Below, piece by piece: positions 42,826 to 52,697 of a DNA stretch of 64,000 nt; the stretch's first letter is position 1, and every line of letters starts with the position of its first letter. A model generated the notes under the pieces. The model was not told where the DNA came from, did not search any database, and worked only from the letters and a program-made list of their open reading frames with translations. This DNA is from Acidimicrobiaceae bacterium (GTDB lineage: Bacteria > Actinomycetota > Acidimicrobiia > Acidimicrobiales > JAUTXP01). The stretch lies in assembly GCA_030837965.1 (NCBI GenBank), contig JAUTXP010000047.1, positions 1 to 64,000 on the forward strand, given 5' to 3'. The position numbers and the translations under genes are program-made.

Positions 42826-45095
42826 ACGCCTCGCTCGTGCTTGGCCCGGATGAGGTTGAGGGCCCCGCCTGCCCGGAACCAGTCGATGTGCTCGGGGGAC
42901 ATGGTGTGGTTGCAGGCGAAGTCGACGGTGGTGCCGTCGGCGTGGGTGATGCGGCAGGCCACGGGCTGGTCCGGGGCCAGGTCGGCCAGGCCCAGGATGG
43001 AGATGCGGTCGTCCTCGCGGACCTCGTCGTAGACGGCCGGGTCGGCGAAGGTGAGCGGCAGCACGCCTTGCTTTTTGAGGTTGGTCTCGTGGATGCGGGC
43101 GAAGCTGCGCACGATGATGGCCTTGGCGTTCATGAACCGCGGCTCCATGGCCGCGTGCTCGCGCGACGAGCCCTCGCCGTAGTTCTCGTCGCCCACGGCG
43201 ACCCAAGGCACGCCCGCCTCGCGGCAGTGGCGCGCCGCCTGCGGGAAGGGCTCGGCGCCGCCGTCCGGATGGACCGGGCAGCGCCCCATGCCCGCCTCAC
43301 CGGTGAAGGCGTTGACTGCACCGAGGAACAGGTTCTGGCTGATGTTGTCGAGGTGGCCGCGGTACTTGAGCCAGGGCCCGGCGGCCGAGATGTGGTCGGT
43401 GGTGCACTTGCCCTTGGCCTTGAGCAGCACGGCCAGGTCGGTGAAGTCGCGCCCGTCCCATGCGGGGAAGGGTTCGAGCAGTTGGAGGCGGTCGCTGTCG
43501 GGGCGGACCACGACGTCGACCCCTTCGCCGCTCGGGGGCGGGGCGATGAAGCCCGCCTCGCCTGACTCGAAGCCGCGGGCGGGCAGCTCCTCGCCCACGG
43601 GAGGGTCGAGCCGCACGCCGTCCACCGAGTCGGTGAGCGGGTTGAAGTCGAGCGTGCCCGCCAGCGCGTAGGCCATCACCGTCTCGGGCGAGGTCACGAA
43701 GGCCAGCGTGGAGGCCAGACCGTCGTTGCGCTTGGGGAAGTTGCGGTTGTACGACGTGACGATCACGTTGGGCACGCCCTCTTGGACGTCGTCGCGCTTC
43801 CACTGCCCGATGCACGGGCCGCACGCGTTGGCCAGGACCGTGGCGCCGACCGCTTCGAGGTCGGCCAGCAGGCCGTCGCGCTCGATGGTGGCGCGCACCC
43901 GCTCGGAACCGGGCGTGACCAGCAGCGGCGTCTTGACCCGCAGGCCCTTGGCGCTGGCCTGGCGGGCCAGGCTGGCGGCCCGGGTGATGTCCTCGTAGGA
44001 CGAGTTGGTGCAACTGCCGACCAGGGCGGCGCTGATCTCCAGCGGCCAGCCGTTGGCCCTGGCGTCGTCGGCCATGCGCGAGACGGGGTGGGCCAGGTCG
44101 GGGGTGTGCGGGCCGTTCAACTGCGGCTCCAAAGTCGACAGGTCGATCTCGACGACCTGGTCGAAGACGGCGGCGGGGTCGGCCTCCACGTCGGCGTCGG
44201 CCCGCAGGTCGGTCATCACCGCTGAGGCCCGGTCGGCATGGGCCTCACGGCCGGTGGACTTCAGATAGATGGCGCTGTGGTCGTCGTACGGGAACAGCGA
44301 CGTGGTGGCCCCGATCTCCGCGCCCATGTTGCAGATGGTGGCCCGGCCCGTTGCGCTGATGCTGTCCACGCCTGGTCCGAAGTACTCGACGATGGCGCCG
44401 GTGCCGCCCTTCACGGTGAGCAGCTCGGCGACCTTGAGGATCACGTCCTTGGCGCTGGCCCAGCCGCTGAGGGCACCGGTGAGGCGCACGCCGATCAGCT
44501 TGGGCCACCGCAGCCCGAAGGTGCCGCCCACCATGACGTCGACCGCATCGGCGCCGCCCACGCCGATGGCGACCATGGCCAGGCCGCCCGCGTTGGGGGT
44601 GTGGCTGTCGGTGCCGATCATCATCCCGCCGGGGAAGGCGTACTGCTCCAGCACGACCTGGTGGATGATCCCCGATCCCGGCTTCCAGAAGCCGATGCCG
44701 TACTTGGCGCTCACCGTGCGAAGGAACTCGTAGACCTCTTGATTGGTGTCGTTGGCATCGAGGAGGTCCTGCACCGCGCCGCTGTGGGCCTGGATGAGGT
44801 GGTCGCAGTGGACGGTGGTGGGCACGGCCGTTTGGGCCAGGCCCGCGGTGGTGAACTGGAGCAGGGCCATCTGGGCGGTGGCGTCCTGCATGGCGACGCG
44901 ATCGGGGTACAGCTCGGCGTAGCTGCGGCCCCGCTCCACCTCCTGGTGCTCAGGGTCGGCCAGATGGTTGAACAGGATCTTCTCTGCGAGGGAGAGGCCC
45001 CGGCCCAGGCGGCGGCGGCCGATGGCGGCGCGCTCCGGGAGGCGGCCGTAGACCTCGTCCAGCAGTTCGAGGGGCGTGCTTGCGGTCACAGTCAT
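42822..45095 (-). CDS. acn: Aconitate hydratase
   Basis: A 757-residue [4Fe-4S] aconitase that interconverts citrate and isocitrate in the TCA cycle. Features are [30 protein letters not shown], the cluster Cys in [10 protein letters not shown]-like [14 protein letters not shown] and [11 protein letters not shown], and the C-terminal swivel domain with [15 protein letters not shown]. The length is shorter than bacterial AcnA (about 890) and closer to the mitochondrial-type enzyme. ATG at 45095 is preferred; TATACT lies eight bases upstream (leaderless-like). A 196-residue membrane protein is coupled downstream. Confidence 0.95.
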   Translation of the reverse strand: MTVTASTPLELLDEVYGRLPERAAIGRRRLGRGLSLAEKILFNHLADPEHQEVERGRSYAELYPDRVAMQDATAQMALLQFTTAGLAQTAVPTTVHCDHLIQAHSGAVQDLLDANDTNQEVYEFLRTVSAKYGIGFWKPGSGIIHQVVLEQYAFPGGMMIGTDSHTPNAGGLAMVAIGVGGADAVDVMVGGTFGLRWPKLIGVRLTGALSGWASAKDVILKVAELLTVKGGTGAIVEYFGPGVDSISATGRATICNMGAEIGATTSLFPYDDHSAIYLKSTGREAHADRASAVMTDLRADADVEADPAAVFDQVVEIDLSTLEPQLNGPHTPDLAHPVSRMADDARANGWPLEISAALVGSCTNSSYEDITRAASLARQASAKGLRVKTPLLVTPGSERVRATIERDGLLADLEAVGATVLANACGPCIGQWKRDDVQEGVPNVIVTSYNRNFPKRNDGLASTLAFVTSPETVMAYALAGTLDFNPLTDSVDGVRLDPPVGEELPARGFESGEAGFIAPPPSGEGVDVVVRPDSDRLQLLEPFPAWDGRDFTDLAVLLKAKGKCTTDHISAAGPWLKYRGHLDNISQNLFLGAVNAFTGEAGMGRCPVHPDGGAEPFPQAARHCREAGVPWVAVGDENYGEGSSREHAAMEPRFMNAKAIIVRSFARIHETNLKKQGVLPLTFADPAVYDEVREDDRISILGLADLAPDQPVACRITHADGTTVDFACNHTMSPEHIDWFRAGGALNLIRAKHERGV

Positions 45096-45115
45096 TGAGT
45101 ACAAGTATAAGACAA
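45096..45115. promoter_or_regulatory. 20-bp divergent promoter of aconitase and GntR
   Basis: The whole region between the two start codons is 20 bases. On the minus strand TATACT (45109-45104) ends eight bases before the aconitase ATG. On the plus strand TATAAG (45106-45111) ends four bases before the GntR GTG. ACTTGT occurs twice as a direct repeat on the minus strand and is a possible binding site. Confidence 0.55.
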
Positions 45116-45826
45116 GTGAGGACGCTGCGCTACAAGGAAACCGCATCGGCGCTGGAGGCGCGTATCGCGGCGGGCGAGTTCGGCCCCGGCGCCCTCCTGC
45201 CCAGCGAGTCCGAGCTGTCTGCGGCCTACGACGCCAGCCGCATCACCGTACGCCGGGCCTTGGAGGAGTTGCGGGCGCGCGGCCTGGTCGACTCCCGGCA
45301 GGGCTACGGCTGGTTCGTGGCCTCGGACCCGCTCCACCAGACGTTGGGAACGCTCGGCACGCTGGAGGCGCAGTTGGCCGAGCGCGGCGTGGAGGCGTCG
45401 AGGAAGATCCTCGAGTTCGGGTTCTTGAAGGCGCCCCGCCGGGCCAGGGCCGTGCTCGGCGCCGACACCGTGTTGCGGGTGCGGCGCTTGAACCTGGCCG
45501 ACGGGCAGCCCTTCGCCCGGGTCACGGTGTGGGTGCCGGAGGAGCTGGGCGCCGGGCTGTCGAGGCGCGACGTGGAGCAGTCGTCGTTCTACGACCTGCT
45601 CGGCGTGCGGCTGGGCGGGGCCCGCCAGACCATCGGCGCCGCGGCCTGTTCGGCCGCCGACGCGGCCGTCCTCGAAGTACCGGTGGGCTCGCCCGTGCTG
45701 CGCTGCGAGCGGGTGACCCGATCGGTGGACGACGTGCCGGTGCTGCTGTCCGAGTTCGTGTTCCCGGCCCTGCGCACCGAGTTCGTGGTCGACCTGCCCG
45801 AGCCCCCCGAGGTCTGGCGCACCTGA
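45116..45826 (+). CDS. GntR/HutC-family transcriptional regulator
   Basis: A 236-residue regulator. The N-terminal winged helix has [40 protein letters not shown] and [20 protein letters not shown]. The C-terminal UTRA ligand domain has [20 protein letters not shown] and [20 protein letters not shown] at 45116 begins the winged helix; the longer frame upstream is antisense to aconitase. It shares a 20-bp divergent promoter with aconitase, so it is a likely regulator of acn or of itself. The ligand is unknown. Confidence 0.88.
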   Translation: MRTLRYKETASALEARIAAGEFGPGALLPSESELSAAYDASRITVRRALEELRARGLVDSRQGYGWFVASDPLHQTLGTLGTLEAQLAERGVEASRKILEFGFLKAPRRARAVLGADTVLRVRRLNLADGQPFARVTVWVPEELGAGLSRRDVEQSSFYDLLGVRLGGARQTIGAAACSAADAAVLEVPVGSPVLRCERVTRSVDDVPVLLSEFVFPALRTEFVVDLPEPPEVWRT

Positions 45827-45837
45827 CCCCCCCTCCT

Positions 45838-45868
45838 CTTTTCCCCAGCAGCAGGTGCTGTGGAAAAG
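45838..45868. terminator. 31-bp convergent hairpin, copy 3 (inverted)
   Basis: It matches the reverse complement of copies 1 and 2 in 30 of 31 bases. The stem 45838-45850 with 45856-45868 has one mismatch and loop GCAGG. It lies between convergent genes ending at 45826 and 45884. Confidence 0.8.
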
Positions 45869-45883
45869 ATGGAGGGGTGGGCG

Positions 45884-48800
45884 TTAGGTGGCGGCGCCGA
45901 CGCGGGCGGTGGCCGCGTCGAGCTGGCGGGACCGGCCCTTGGGCGTGATGGCCCAGAAGTCCTGCGACGCCTCCTGCCAGTCGGCCAGGAGCGCGGCGGC
46001 GCGGGCCGACGCGGTGAAGTCGTGATGGCGGTCGACGAGCCAGCGCAGCTCGTCCAACTGCGACACGTCGGGCCGGTCGGCCTCGACCAACTGCGAGTTG
46101 AGCCGGGCGGGCAGCTCGTGGCCCGGGTCCCAGACGAACACGGTGCCGCCGGTCATCCCCGCGCCCACGTTCCAGCCCACCGGTCCGAGGATGACGACGG
46201 TGCCGCCGGTCATGTACTCGCACGCATGGTCGCCCACGCCCTCGACCACCGCGTTGGCGCCGGAGTTGCGCACCGCGAACCGCTCGCCTGCCGATCCGGC
46301 CAGGAACAGGTCGCCGCCGGTGGCGCCGTACAGGCACGTGTTGCCCGCCAGCACAGGGTCGCCCGCGTCGTCCGCGGGGGGGCGCACGACGATGCGGCCC
46401 GCGGCCATGCCCTTGCCCACGTAGTCGTTGGCCTCGCCGGTGAGGTGCAGCTCGATGCCGTGGCCGAGGAAGGCGCCGAAACTCTGGCCCGCCGAGCCCG
46501 TGAGCCGCACCACCGCCGTGCCCCGCGGCGGCTTGTCGCCGAACTCCAACGCCAGCGCGCCCGCCAAGGCGGCGCCGATCGTGCGGTCCCGGTTGCGGAC
46601 TTCGTACGAAAGCTCCAACTCGTCGCCATCCCAGATGGGCTGGAAGGCGTCGGTGACCAACTGGTCGCCCAGCGACGACCGCGGCCGCTGCAAGGCGTCG
46701 GGGGCGATGAAGCCGCGTCGGCCTTCGCCTGGCGCGGGCGTGGAAAGAAGCGGGGACAGGTCCATGGAGTCGGCCCGCTCGTCGCCGGTGCTGCGCTGGC
46801 GCAGGCATTCGACCCGCCCGATGGCCTCGTCCAACGAGCGCAGGCCCAGGGACGCCAACGTCTGGCGGACCTCTTGGGCCATGAAGGCGAAGTAGGAGGC
46901 CACCCCTTCGGCCGTGCCCTTGAAGTTGGCCCGCAGCGCAGGCCGCTGGGTGGCGATGCCCGGCTTGCAGGTGTCCTTGTGGCAGGACCGCAGCATGATG
47001 CAGCCCTCGGCGATCATGGCTGCGGTGCCGAAGCTGTACTCGTCCGCGCCGAGCAGGGCGGCCACCACGATGTCGCGTCCGGTGAGGAACCCGCCGTCCA
47101 CGCGCACCCGCACCCGCGACCGCAGGTCGTTCTCCAACAGCACCTGCTGCGTCTCGGCCAGTCCCAACTCCCACGGCAGGCCCGCGTGCTTGATCGACGA
47201 CAGCGGCGACGCGCCCGTGCCGCCGTTGGCCCCGCTGATCTGGACCACGTCGGCCAACGCCTTGACCACCCCCGCGGCGATGGTGCCGACGCCTTCCTCG
47301 GCCACGAGCTTGACGGAAACGTCCGCGAACCGGTTGACCTGCTTGAGGTCGAAGATGAGCTGGGCCAGGTCCTCGATGGAGTAGATGTCGTGATGGGGCG
47401 GCGGCGAGATCAGGGTGACGCCGGGTTGCGTATGGCGCAGCCGGGCGATCTCGTCGGAGACCTTGTTGCCCGGCAACTGTCCGCCCTCGCCTGGCTTGGA
47501 CCCCTGCGCCATCTTGATGTTCAACTCGTCGGCGAAGGCGCAGTACTCCGGCGTCACGCCGAAGCGGCCCGACGCGATCTGCTTGATGCGCGAGTTCTTG
47601 TCACCCGTGGGCAGGCCGCGGGTGCGAAAGCGCGACGGGTCCTCGCCGCCCTCGCCGCAGTTGGACTTGGCCCCGAGCAGGTTCATGGCCTCGGCCAGCG
47701 TCTCGTGGGCCTCACGCGACAGCGAGCCGTGGGACATGGCCCCGGTGGAGAAGCGCCTGCAGATGGCCTCGACCGGCTCCACCTCCTCGACCGGCACCGC
47801 CTCTCGGAGCGGCACCAGCTCCAACAGGTCGCGCAGCTCGGTGGCGGGCCGCTCGTTGACCAGCGCCGCGAACTGGTCGTACAGCTCGTCGCGTCCGGCC
47901 TTGATGGCCTTTTGCAAGAGGTGGGCCGCGGCCATGGCGTTCAGGGCGTCGGACACCTCCTTGTTATGGGTGTGGTACTCGCCGCCCCGCTTCACGCCCT
48001 TGTCCCGGTAGTAACCGGGATTGGTGATGCCCGACTCGGCGTGGCGGGCCAGCGCGTCGGCGCCCAGCGCGGCCCAGCCGATGCCGCCCACGACCGAGGG
48101 CGTGCCCGCCAAGCAGACGTCGACCACCTCGGACGACAGGCCGACCACCTCGAAGATCTGCGCACCGCGGTACGAGTCGACGGTGCAGATGCCCATCTTG
48201 GACAGCACCTTCAACACGCCGTCTTCGACCGCGGTCTGGAAGCGCTCTTGCGCTTCGGCCGAGGTGACGTCCGAGTCGGACGCGTCGGCGTCGGCTGCGA
48301 CCGTTTGGAGCGCGAGCCGCGGGCAGATGGCGTCGGCGCCGTAGCCGAGAAGGCAGGCGATGCCGTGCACGTCGCGGGCGTCGTCGGCCATCACGATGAG
48401 CGACGCGGCCTGGCGCAGGCCCGCGGCGATGAGGCGGTGATGCACGGCGCCCGTGGCCAGGACCGAAGGCACAGGAGCCCGGTCAGCGCTGACCGCGGCG
48501 TGGTCGAGGAACACCAGCGCGTCGCCGTCGCGCACCGCGGCCTCGGCCTCGTCGCACAGCCGGATCACCGCGGCCCGCAGGCCGTCCGCGCCTTCGGACA
48601 CCGCGAACGTCGTGTCGAGCATCGACGTGCCCAGGTCGGCGCCCGCGCCGTCGAGCAGGCGGGCGATGGCTGACGGATACAGGAAGAACGACGGCAGCTC
48701 GATGAGGCGGGCCGCGTCGGGCGACTCGGTGAGGATGGGCGCGCGCGGCCCGAGCAGCGTGCGCACCGACATCACCAGTCGCTCGCGCAGATGGTCGATG

Positions 48801-50290
48801 GGCGGGTTGGTCACCTGGGCGAAGCGCTGCCTCAAGAAGTGGTGGATGGGCCGGGGCCGGCCTGCCAAGTGGGGGAGGGGCGAGTCGTCGCCCATCGAGA
48901 ACACCGGCTCCTTGCCGTCGACCACCATGGGCTTGAGCACGAGCCGAAGCTCTTCGTCGGTGTAGCCGTGGGCCACATGACGGGCTTCCAGCTCGCCGGG
49001 CTCGAACACGTCGTCCACCGGCCTGCCCGAGTCGACGTAGCGCAGGCCGTCGGCCGCCCACCGCGTATAGGGCCCGGCCGCGGCCACCCGCTCCTTGCAG
49101 TCCTTGTCCAGCAGCACGCCCCGGCTCGGATCGACGAACAGCATCTCGCCCGGACCGAGGCGACCGCGCTTGACCTTGCCCCGGCCGGTCACGTCCACGG
49201 CCCCGACCTCCGAGCAGGCCACAACCAGGCCGTCCTCGCAGATGAGGTAGCGCAGCGGGCGCAGGCCGTTGCGGTCGAGGGCCACGCCCACGCCGAGGCC
49301 GTCGGTGAACACCAGGCCCGCGGGCCCATCCCACGGCTCCATCAGGGACGCGTGGTACCGGTAGAAGCCCGTCACCTCGGGGTCGAGGTCCTTGGCCCCC
49401 TCCCACGCCTCGGGCACCAGCATGGCCACCGCGTGGCGGATGTCGCGCCCGCCGCGCACCAGCAGCTCGATGGCCGAGTCGAGCATGCCCGAGTCCGAGT
49501 CGGAGTCGTTCAGGACGGGATGGAACAGCTCCTCCGGCCCGAGCCCCGCGGCCTCGGTGCCCAATACGGCCCGGGCCCGCATGCGGTTGACGTTGCCTGC
49601 GATGGCGTTGATCTCGCCGTTGTGGCACAGGGTGCGGAAGGGCTGGGCCCGCTCCCACGTGGGCAGCGTGTTGGTGGAGAAGCGCTGATGGAAAACGGCG
49701 AAGCCCGCGGCGAAGCGCTCGTCGGCCAGGTCCGCGAAGAAGCGGCCCAACAGGTCGGCGGCCACCAAGCCCTTGTAGACGACGGTGCGAAACGAGCAAC
49801 TGGCCACGTACGTGCCATCGACGGCTCGCTCGATACGCCGACGGAGCCGGTACGCGGCCCGCTCGCTGCCCGGTCCGTCGAGCGATCGGAACACGGCTTG
49901 GAGGAACTCGGGGCGCGAGGCCAGAGCCTGCTCACCCAGTTGGCTGTCGTCCGTGGCGGGCGTGCGCCACTCGACCACTTCGAGGCCCTCCTCCTTGGCC
50001 GCCTGCTCGACCTCGGCGCGAGGGTCTTCGCCGCGCACGAACAGCATGGCTACGCCGTGGCCCTCGCCGAAGATGGCGGGCGGGATGGGCACGAGCAGGC
50101 CGGACCCGTCGGCCGTGCGGTGGTCGGCCGCCACCGCGCCCCGATGGATGACGTTGGCCAGGCCTTCGAGGGCGGCCTCGACGATGCGGCGCGACGGGCG
50201 GCCCTGGACGTCGGCCGTGAAGCCGATGCCGCATGCGTCGAGTTCAGGGCGCGTGGGGCGATGCGGTCGCGTTGCGTGCAGCGGGCGCAT
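45884..50290 (-). CDS. gltB: Glutamate synthase large subunit
   Basis: A 1468-residue enzyme that makes two glutamates from glutamine and 2-oxoglutarate. Cys20 (CGIGF) is the N-terminal nucleophile of the class II amidotransferase after a short propeptide. Further motifs are FHQRFSTNTLPTWERAQPFR, the FMN/synthase barrel LISPPPHHDIYSIEDLAQLI and ISGANGGTGASPLSSIKHAG, the [3Fe-4S] Cys in CIMLRSCHKDTCKPGIATQ, and the GXGXG-type beta-helix domain at the C terminus. ATG at 50290 has GGAAAGG nine bases upstream. No gltD small-subunit gene is found in the window. A large palindrome lies upstream. Confidence 0.95.
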   Translation of the reverse strand: MRPLHATRPHRPTRPELDACGIGFTADVQGRPSRRIVEAALEGLANVIHRGAVAADHRTADGSGLLVPIPPAIFGEGHGVAMLFVRGEDPRAEVEQAAKEEGLEVVEWRTPATDDSQLGEQALASRPEFLQAVFRSLDGPGSERAAYRLRRRIERAVDGTYVASCSFRTVVYKGLVAADLLGRFFADLADERFAAGFAVFHQRFSTNTLPTWERAQPFRTLCHNGEINAIAGNVNRMRARAVLGTEAAGLGPEELFHPVLNDSDSDSGMLDSAIELLVRGGRDIRHAVAMLVPEAWEGAKDLDPEVTGFYRYHASLMEPWDGPAGLVFTDGLGVGVALDRNGLRPLRYLICEDGLVVACSEVGAVDVTGRGKVKRGRLGPGEMLFVDPSRGVLLDKDCKERVAAAGPYTRWAADGLRYVDSGRPVDDVFEPGELEARHVAHGYTDEELRLVLKPMVVDGKEPVFSMGDDSPLPHLAGRPRPIHHFLRQRFAQVTNPPIDHLRERLVMSVRTLLGPRAPILTESPDAARLIELPSFFLYPSAIARLLDGAGADLGTSMLDTTFAVSEGADGLRAAVIRLCDEAEAAVRDGDALVFLDHAAVSADRAPVPSVLATGAVHHRLIAAGLRQAASLIVMADDARDVHGIACLLGYGADAICPRLALQTVAADADASDSDVTSAEAQERFQTAVEDGVLKVLSKMGICTVDSYRGAQIFEVVGLSSEVVDVCLAGTPSVVGGIGWAALGADALARHAESGITNPGYYRDKGVKRGGEYHTHNKEVSDALNAMAAAHLLQKAIKAGRDELYDQFAALVNERPATELRDLLELVPLREAVPVEEVEPVEAICRRFSTGAMSHGSLSREAHETLAEAMNLLGAKSNCGEGGEDPSRFRTRGLPTGDKNSRIKQIASGRFGVTPEYCAFADELNIKMAQGSKPGEGGQLPGNKVSDEIARLRHTQPGVTLISPPPHHDIYSIEDLAQLIFDLKQVNRFADVSVKLVAEEGVGTIAAGVVKALADVVQISGANGGTGASPLSSIKHAGLPWELGLAETQQVLLENDLRSRVRVRVDGGFLTGRDIVVAALLGADEYSFGTAAMIAEGCIMLRSCHKDTCKPGIATQRPALRANFKGTAEGVASYFAFMAQEVRQTLASLGLRSLDEAIGRVECLRQRSTGDERADSMDLSPLLSTPAPGEGRRGFIAPDALQRPRSSLGDQLVTDAFQPIWDGDELELSYEVRNRDRTIGAALAGALALEFGDKPPRGTAVVRLTGSAGQSFGAFLGHGIELHLTGEANDYVGKGMAAGRIVVRPPADDAGDPVLAGNTCLYGATGGDLFLAGSAGERFAVRNSGANAVVEGVGDHACEYMTGGTVVILGPVGWNVGAGMTGGTVFVWDPGHELPARLNSQLVEADRPDVSQLDELRWLVDRHHDFTASARAAALLADWQEASQDFWAITPKGRSRQLDAATARVGAAT

Positions 50291-50423
50291 GGGCGCGTGC
50301 CTTTCCGTGGTCAATCCGGTGGTGCGACCGGGGGCCTTCTTCGGTGAAGGAGGCACCATTGCCACGGGACTCGCCCCGGTCCTGCTCGACCGCAGATGGT
50401 AGCGGACGGCCCTCGTCTCCTGC

Positions 50424-50469
50424 TTCTTGGCAGGGCCAGTCCGAAATACCGGACTGACAATGCCAAGAA
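50424..50469. promoter_or_regulatory. 46-bp palindrome, copy B, between gltB and the PP2C gene
   Basis: Arms TTCTTGGCA and TGCCAAGAA (nine bp, extended to ten by the next C-G pair) flank inner arms AGTCCG and CGGACT around a six-base centre. Overall length and arm spacing are identical to copy C (58789-58834). TACCTT at 50485 is a possible -10 for the plus-strand gene. Confidence 0.7.
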
Positions 50470-50509
50470 GGGCGGGCGGCGCGGTACCTTGGCGGCAATC
50501 GTCCCCTCC

Positions 50510-52618
50510 GTGCCCCCCTTTGCGGGAGATCCTGCGGCGATCTCCGACCAACTCCGGCGCCTGCTCCTCGATGGGGACGACGCCGGCGGTTGGGCGCTGT
50601 TGGAGCACGCCATGCGGGCTGGGGCCACACCCGCCGATCTGTTCGTCGACATCCTGGGTCGGGCCATGCAGGCGGTGGAGCGAGACGAGGTCGACGAGGC
50701 CGCGGCGCATGCGGCCCAAGCGGCAGGGACCCGCCTGTTGCACCGACTGGCCACGGCCACCGGGTCGGCGTCGGCCCCGGCGTCGGCTTCGGCCCCGCCC
50801 ACGCCCCGGCGGCGGCTGGCCGACGAACTGGTCCGGCGGCTTCAGCACGTCACCGATGCCGCCCTCGCCCACCTCGACTTGGACGAGCTGCTGGACGAGG
50901 TCACCGCGCGCACCTGCGAGGCGCTCGACGCCGACACCATGGCCATCTTCCTGCGCGACGGCGACGACCTGGTGGCCCGGGCCACCCGTTGCCCCGAAGG
51001 CCTATTGCGCGAAGAGGTGCGGATGGGGCTGGGCGAGGGTTTGGCCGGACGCATCGCGGCCGACCGCGTGCCGGTGGTAGTCGACGACCTGGCCGCGTCT
51101 GACCCTGAAGCGCCGTTGCATCTGGACAAAGGGGTGCGGGCCGTGGTGGGCGTCCCGCTGGTGGCCGCGGCTGACCTCATCGGCGTGGTCCACGTGGGCA
51201 GCCGCAGGCCCCACCACTTCGGCGACGACCACGTCCGCTTCCTCCAACTGGTGGCCGACCGGGTCGGGCAAGCTATCGACCGGTCCCGGCTCTATCAAGC
51301 CGAGCGCGAGGCGCGCACGCTGGCCGAGGCCACCCAGCGCAGGCTCGCCTTCTTGACCGCCGCGGGCGAGGCCCTGGGCCGCTCGCTCGACTGGCAGACC
51401 ACCCTCGACACGGTGGTACGACAGGCGGTGCCCTTCCTGGCCGACTGGTGCGCGGTCGACCAGATGGGCGACGACGGCGATGTGCGCTGTGTGGCCGTCG
51501 CCCACCGCGACCCAAGCCTCGAGCCGCTGGTCCGCCAACTGCACGACTCGCGGCCGCCGGACCCGACCAAGGCCAAGGGCGTGGGACGCGTCGTGCGCAC
51601 CGGGCAGGCCGCGGTATGGCCTTCCATCCGCGAGGAGGACCTGCCCAGTGTGGCGGGCAGCACGGACCGGCTGGCCCTGTTCCGTACCCTTGGTCCCGCA
51701 TCGGCCATGCTGCTTCCCGTCTATCTGCGGGACAAGCTGGTGGCCACCATCAGCTTCGTGTACTCGTCGTCGGGACGCCTCTACACCGAGGCCGACGTGG
51801 CCTTGGGCGAGGAACTCGTCCGCCGCGCGGCGATGGCCTTGGACAATGCCCGTCTCTTCACCGAGCGCAGCGAAGTGGCACGCACGCTTCAAGCCAGCCT
51901 CTTGCCGCCGCATCTGCCGGAGATCCCGGGCGTGGAGCTGGCGGGCCTGTACGAGCCGGGCGGCGAGGGTTTGGACGTCGGCGGCGACTTCTACGACGTC
52001 TTCCTCACCGAGCCGGGGGACTGGGCCCTGGTCGTGGGCGACGTGTGCGGGAAGGGCGCGGAGGCGGCCGCGGTCACGGCCATGGGGCGCTACACGTTGC
52101 GGGCCGCGGCCATGCAGGCCCGCCGCCCGAGCCGGGTGCTGCACGTGCTCAACGAGGCCATGGTCCGACAAGGCGCGGCCCGGCCCTTCCTCACCGTGGC
52201 CTACGCCCGTCTGCAACTGGGCGAGTCCGGCGGGGCACGGGTCACCGTCGGCTGCGGCGGGCATCCGCTGCCGCTCGTCCTGCGGGCCGACGGCACGGTC
52301 GAGTCGGTGGGCAGGCCGGGCACCCTGCTCGGCTGCTTCGAAGAGGTCGAGATCGAAGACGTGGCCGTCGACCTGCAACCGGGCGACGCGTTGGTGCTCT
52401 ACACCGACGGCGTGGACGAGGCCCGCGACCGGGGTGGGCGCCAACTCGGCCCCGAGGGTCTGGCCGCGGTCTTGGCCGGTGCGGCCGGGCTGTCGCCCGA
52501 CGAGGTCAACGCCCGCGTCCACCAGGCCGTGGCCGCGTATCAGGCCGACCGGGGCGACGTGGTGGCCGACGACGTGGCCGTGCTCACCATGCGCCTCGTC
52601 GGCTCCCAGCCCGCCTGA
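50510..52618 (+). CDS. GAF-GAF-PP2C serine phosphatase (RsbU/SpoIIE-like)
   Basis: A protein of about 702 residues. It starts with a helical domain resembling the cap of B12-binding proteins (LLEHAMRAGATPADLFVDIL), followed by a GAF domain (HLDLDELLDEVTARTCEALD), a second GAF (DTVVRQAVPFLADWC) and a PP2C domain with GGDFYDV, VVGDVCGKGAEAAAV, LYTDGVDEARD and DDVAVLTM carrying the metal Asp residues. Such phosphatases dephosphorylate STAS anti-anti-sigma factors in stress signalling, and a STAS gene is present at 14006-14320. The start is uncertain: GTG 50510 precedes the first helix; TTG 50489 and ATG 50396 are in frame. Confidence 0.85.
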   Translation: MPPFAGDPAAISDQLRRLLLDGDDAGGWALLEHAMRAGATPADLFVDILGRAMQAVERDEVDEAAAHAAQAAGTRLLHRLATATGSASAPASASAPPTPRRRLADELVRRLQHVTDAALAHLDLDELLDEVTARTCEALDADTMAIFLRDGDDLVARATRCPEGLLREEVRMGLGEGLAGRIAADRVPVVVDDLAASDPEAPLHLDKGVRAVVGVPLVAAADLIGVVHVGSRRPHHFGDDHVRFLQLVADRVGQAIDRSRLYQAEREARTLAEATQRRLAFLTAAGEALGRSLDWQTTLDTVVRQAVPFLADWCAVDQMGDDGDVRCVAVAHRDPSLEPLVRQLHDSRPPDPTKAKGVGRVVRTGQAAVWPSIREEDLPSVAGSTDRLALFRTLGPASAMLLPVYLRDKLVATISFVYSSSGRLYTEADVALGEELVRRAAMALDNARLFTERSEVARTLQASLLPPHLPEIPGVELAGLYEPGGEGLDVGGDFYDVFLTEPGDWALVVGDVCGKGAEAAAVTAMGRYTLRAAAMQARRPSRVLHVLNEAMVRQGAARPFLTVAYARLQLGESGGARVTVGCGGHPLPLVLRADGTVESVGRPGTLLGCFEEVEIEDVAVDLQPGDALVLYTDGVDEARDRGGRQLGPEGLAAVLAGAAGLSPDEVNARVHQAVAAYQADRGDVVADDVAVLTMRLVGSQPA

Positions 52619-52650
52619 CCCCCACCCCAACCCCCTCGTCTTTCGCAGCC

Positions 52651-52697
52651 GACTGGAGGACATAGGCACACCCAGTCGGTACCTATGTCCTCCAGTC
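52651..52697. terminator. Bidirectional hairpin at a convergent end
   Basis: A perfect 16-bp stem (52651-52666 with 52682-52697) with a 15-base loop lies between the PP2C stop and the PlsC stop. Part of the right arm encodes the end of PlsC. It shares CTGGAGGACAT with the hairpin after the RTX gene. Confidence 0.75.
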
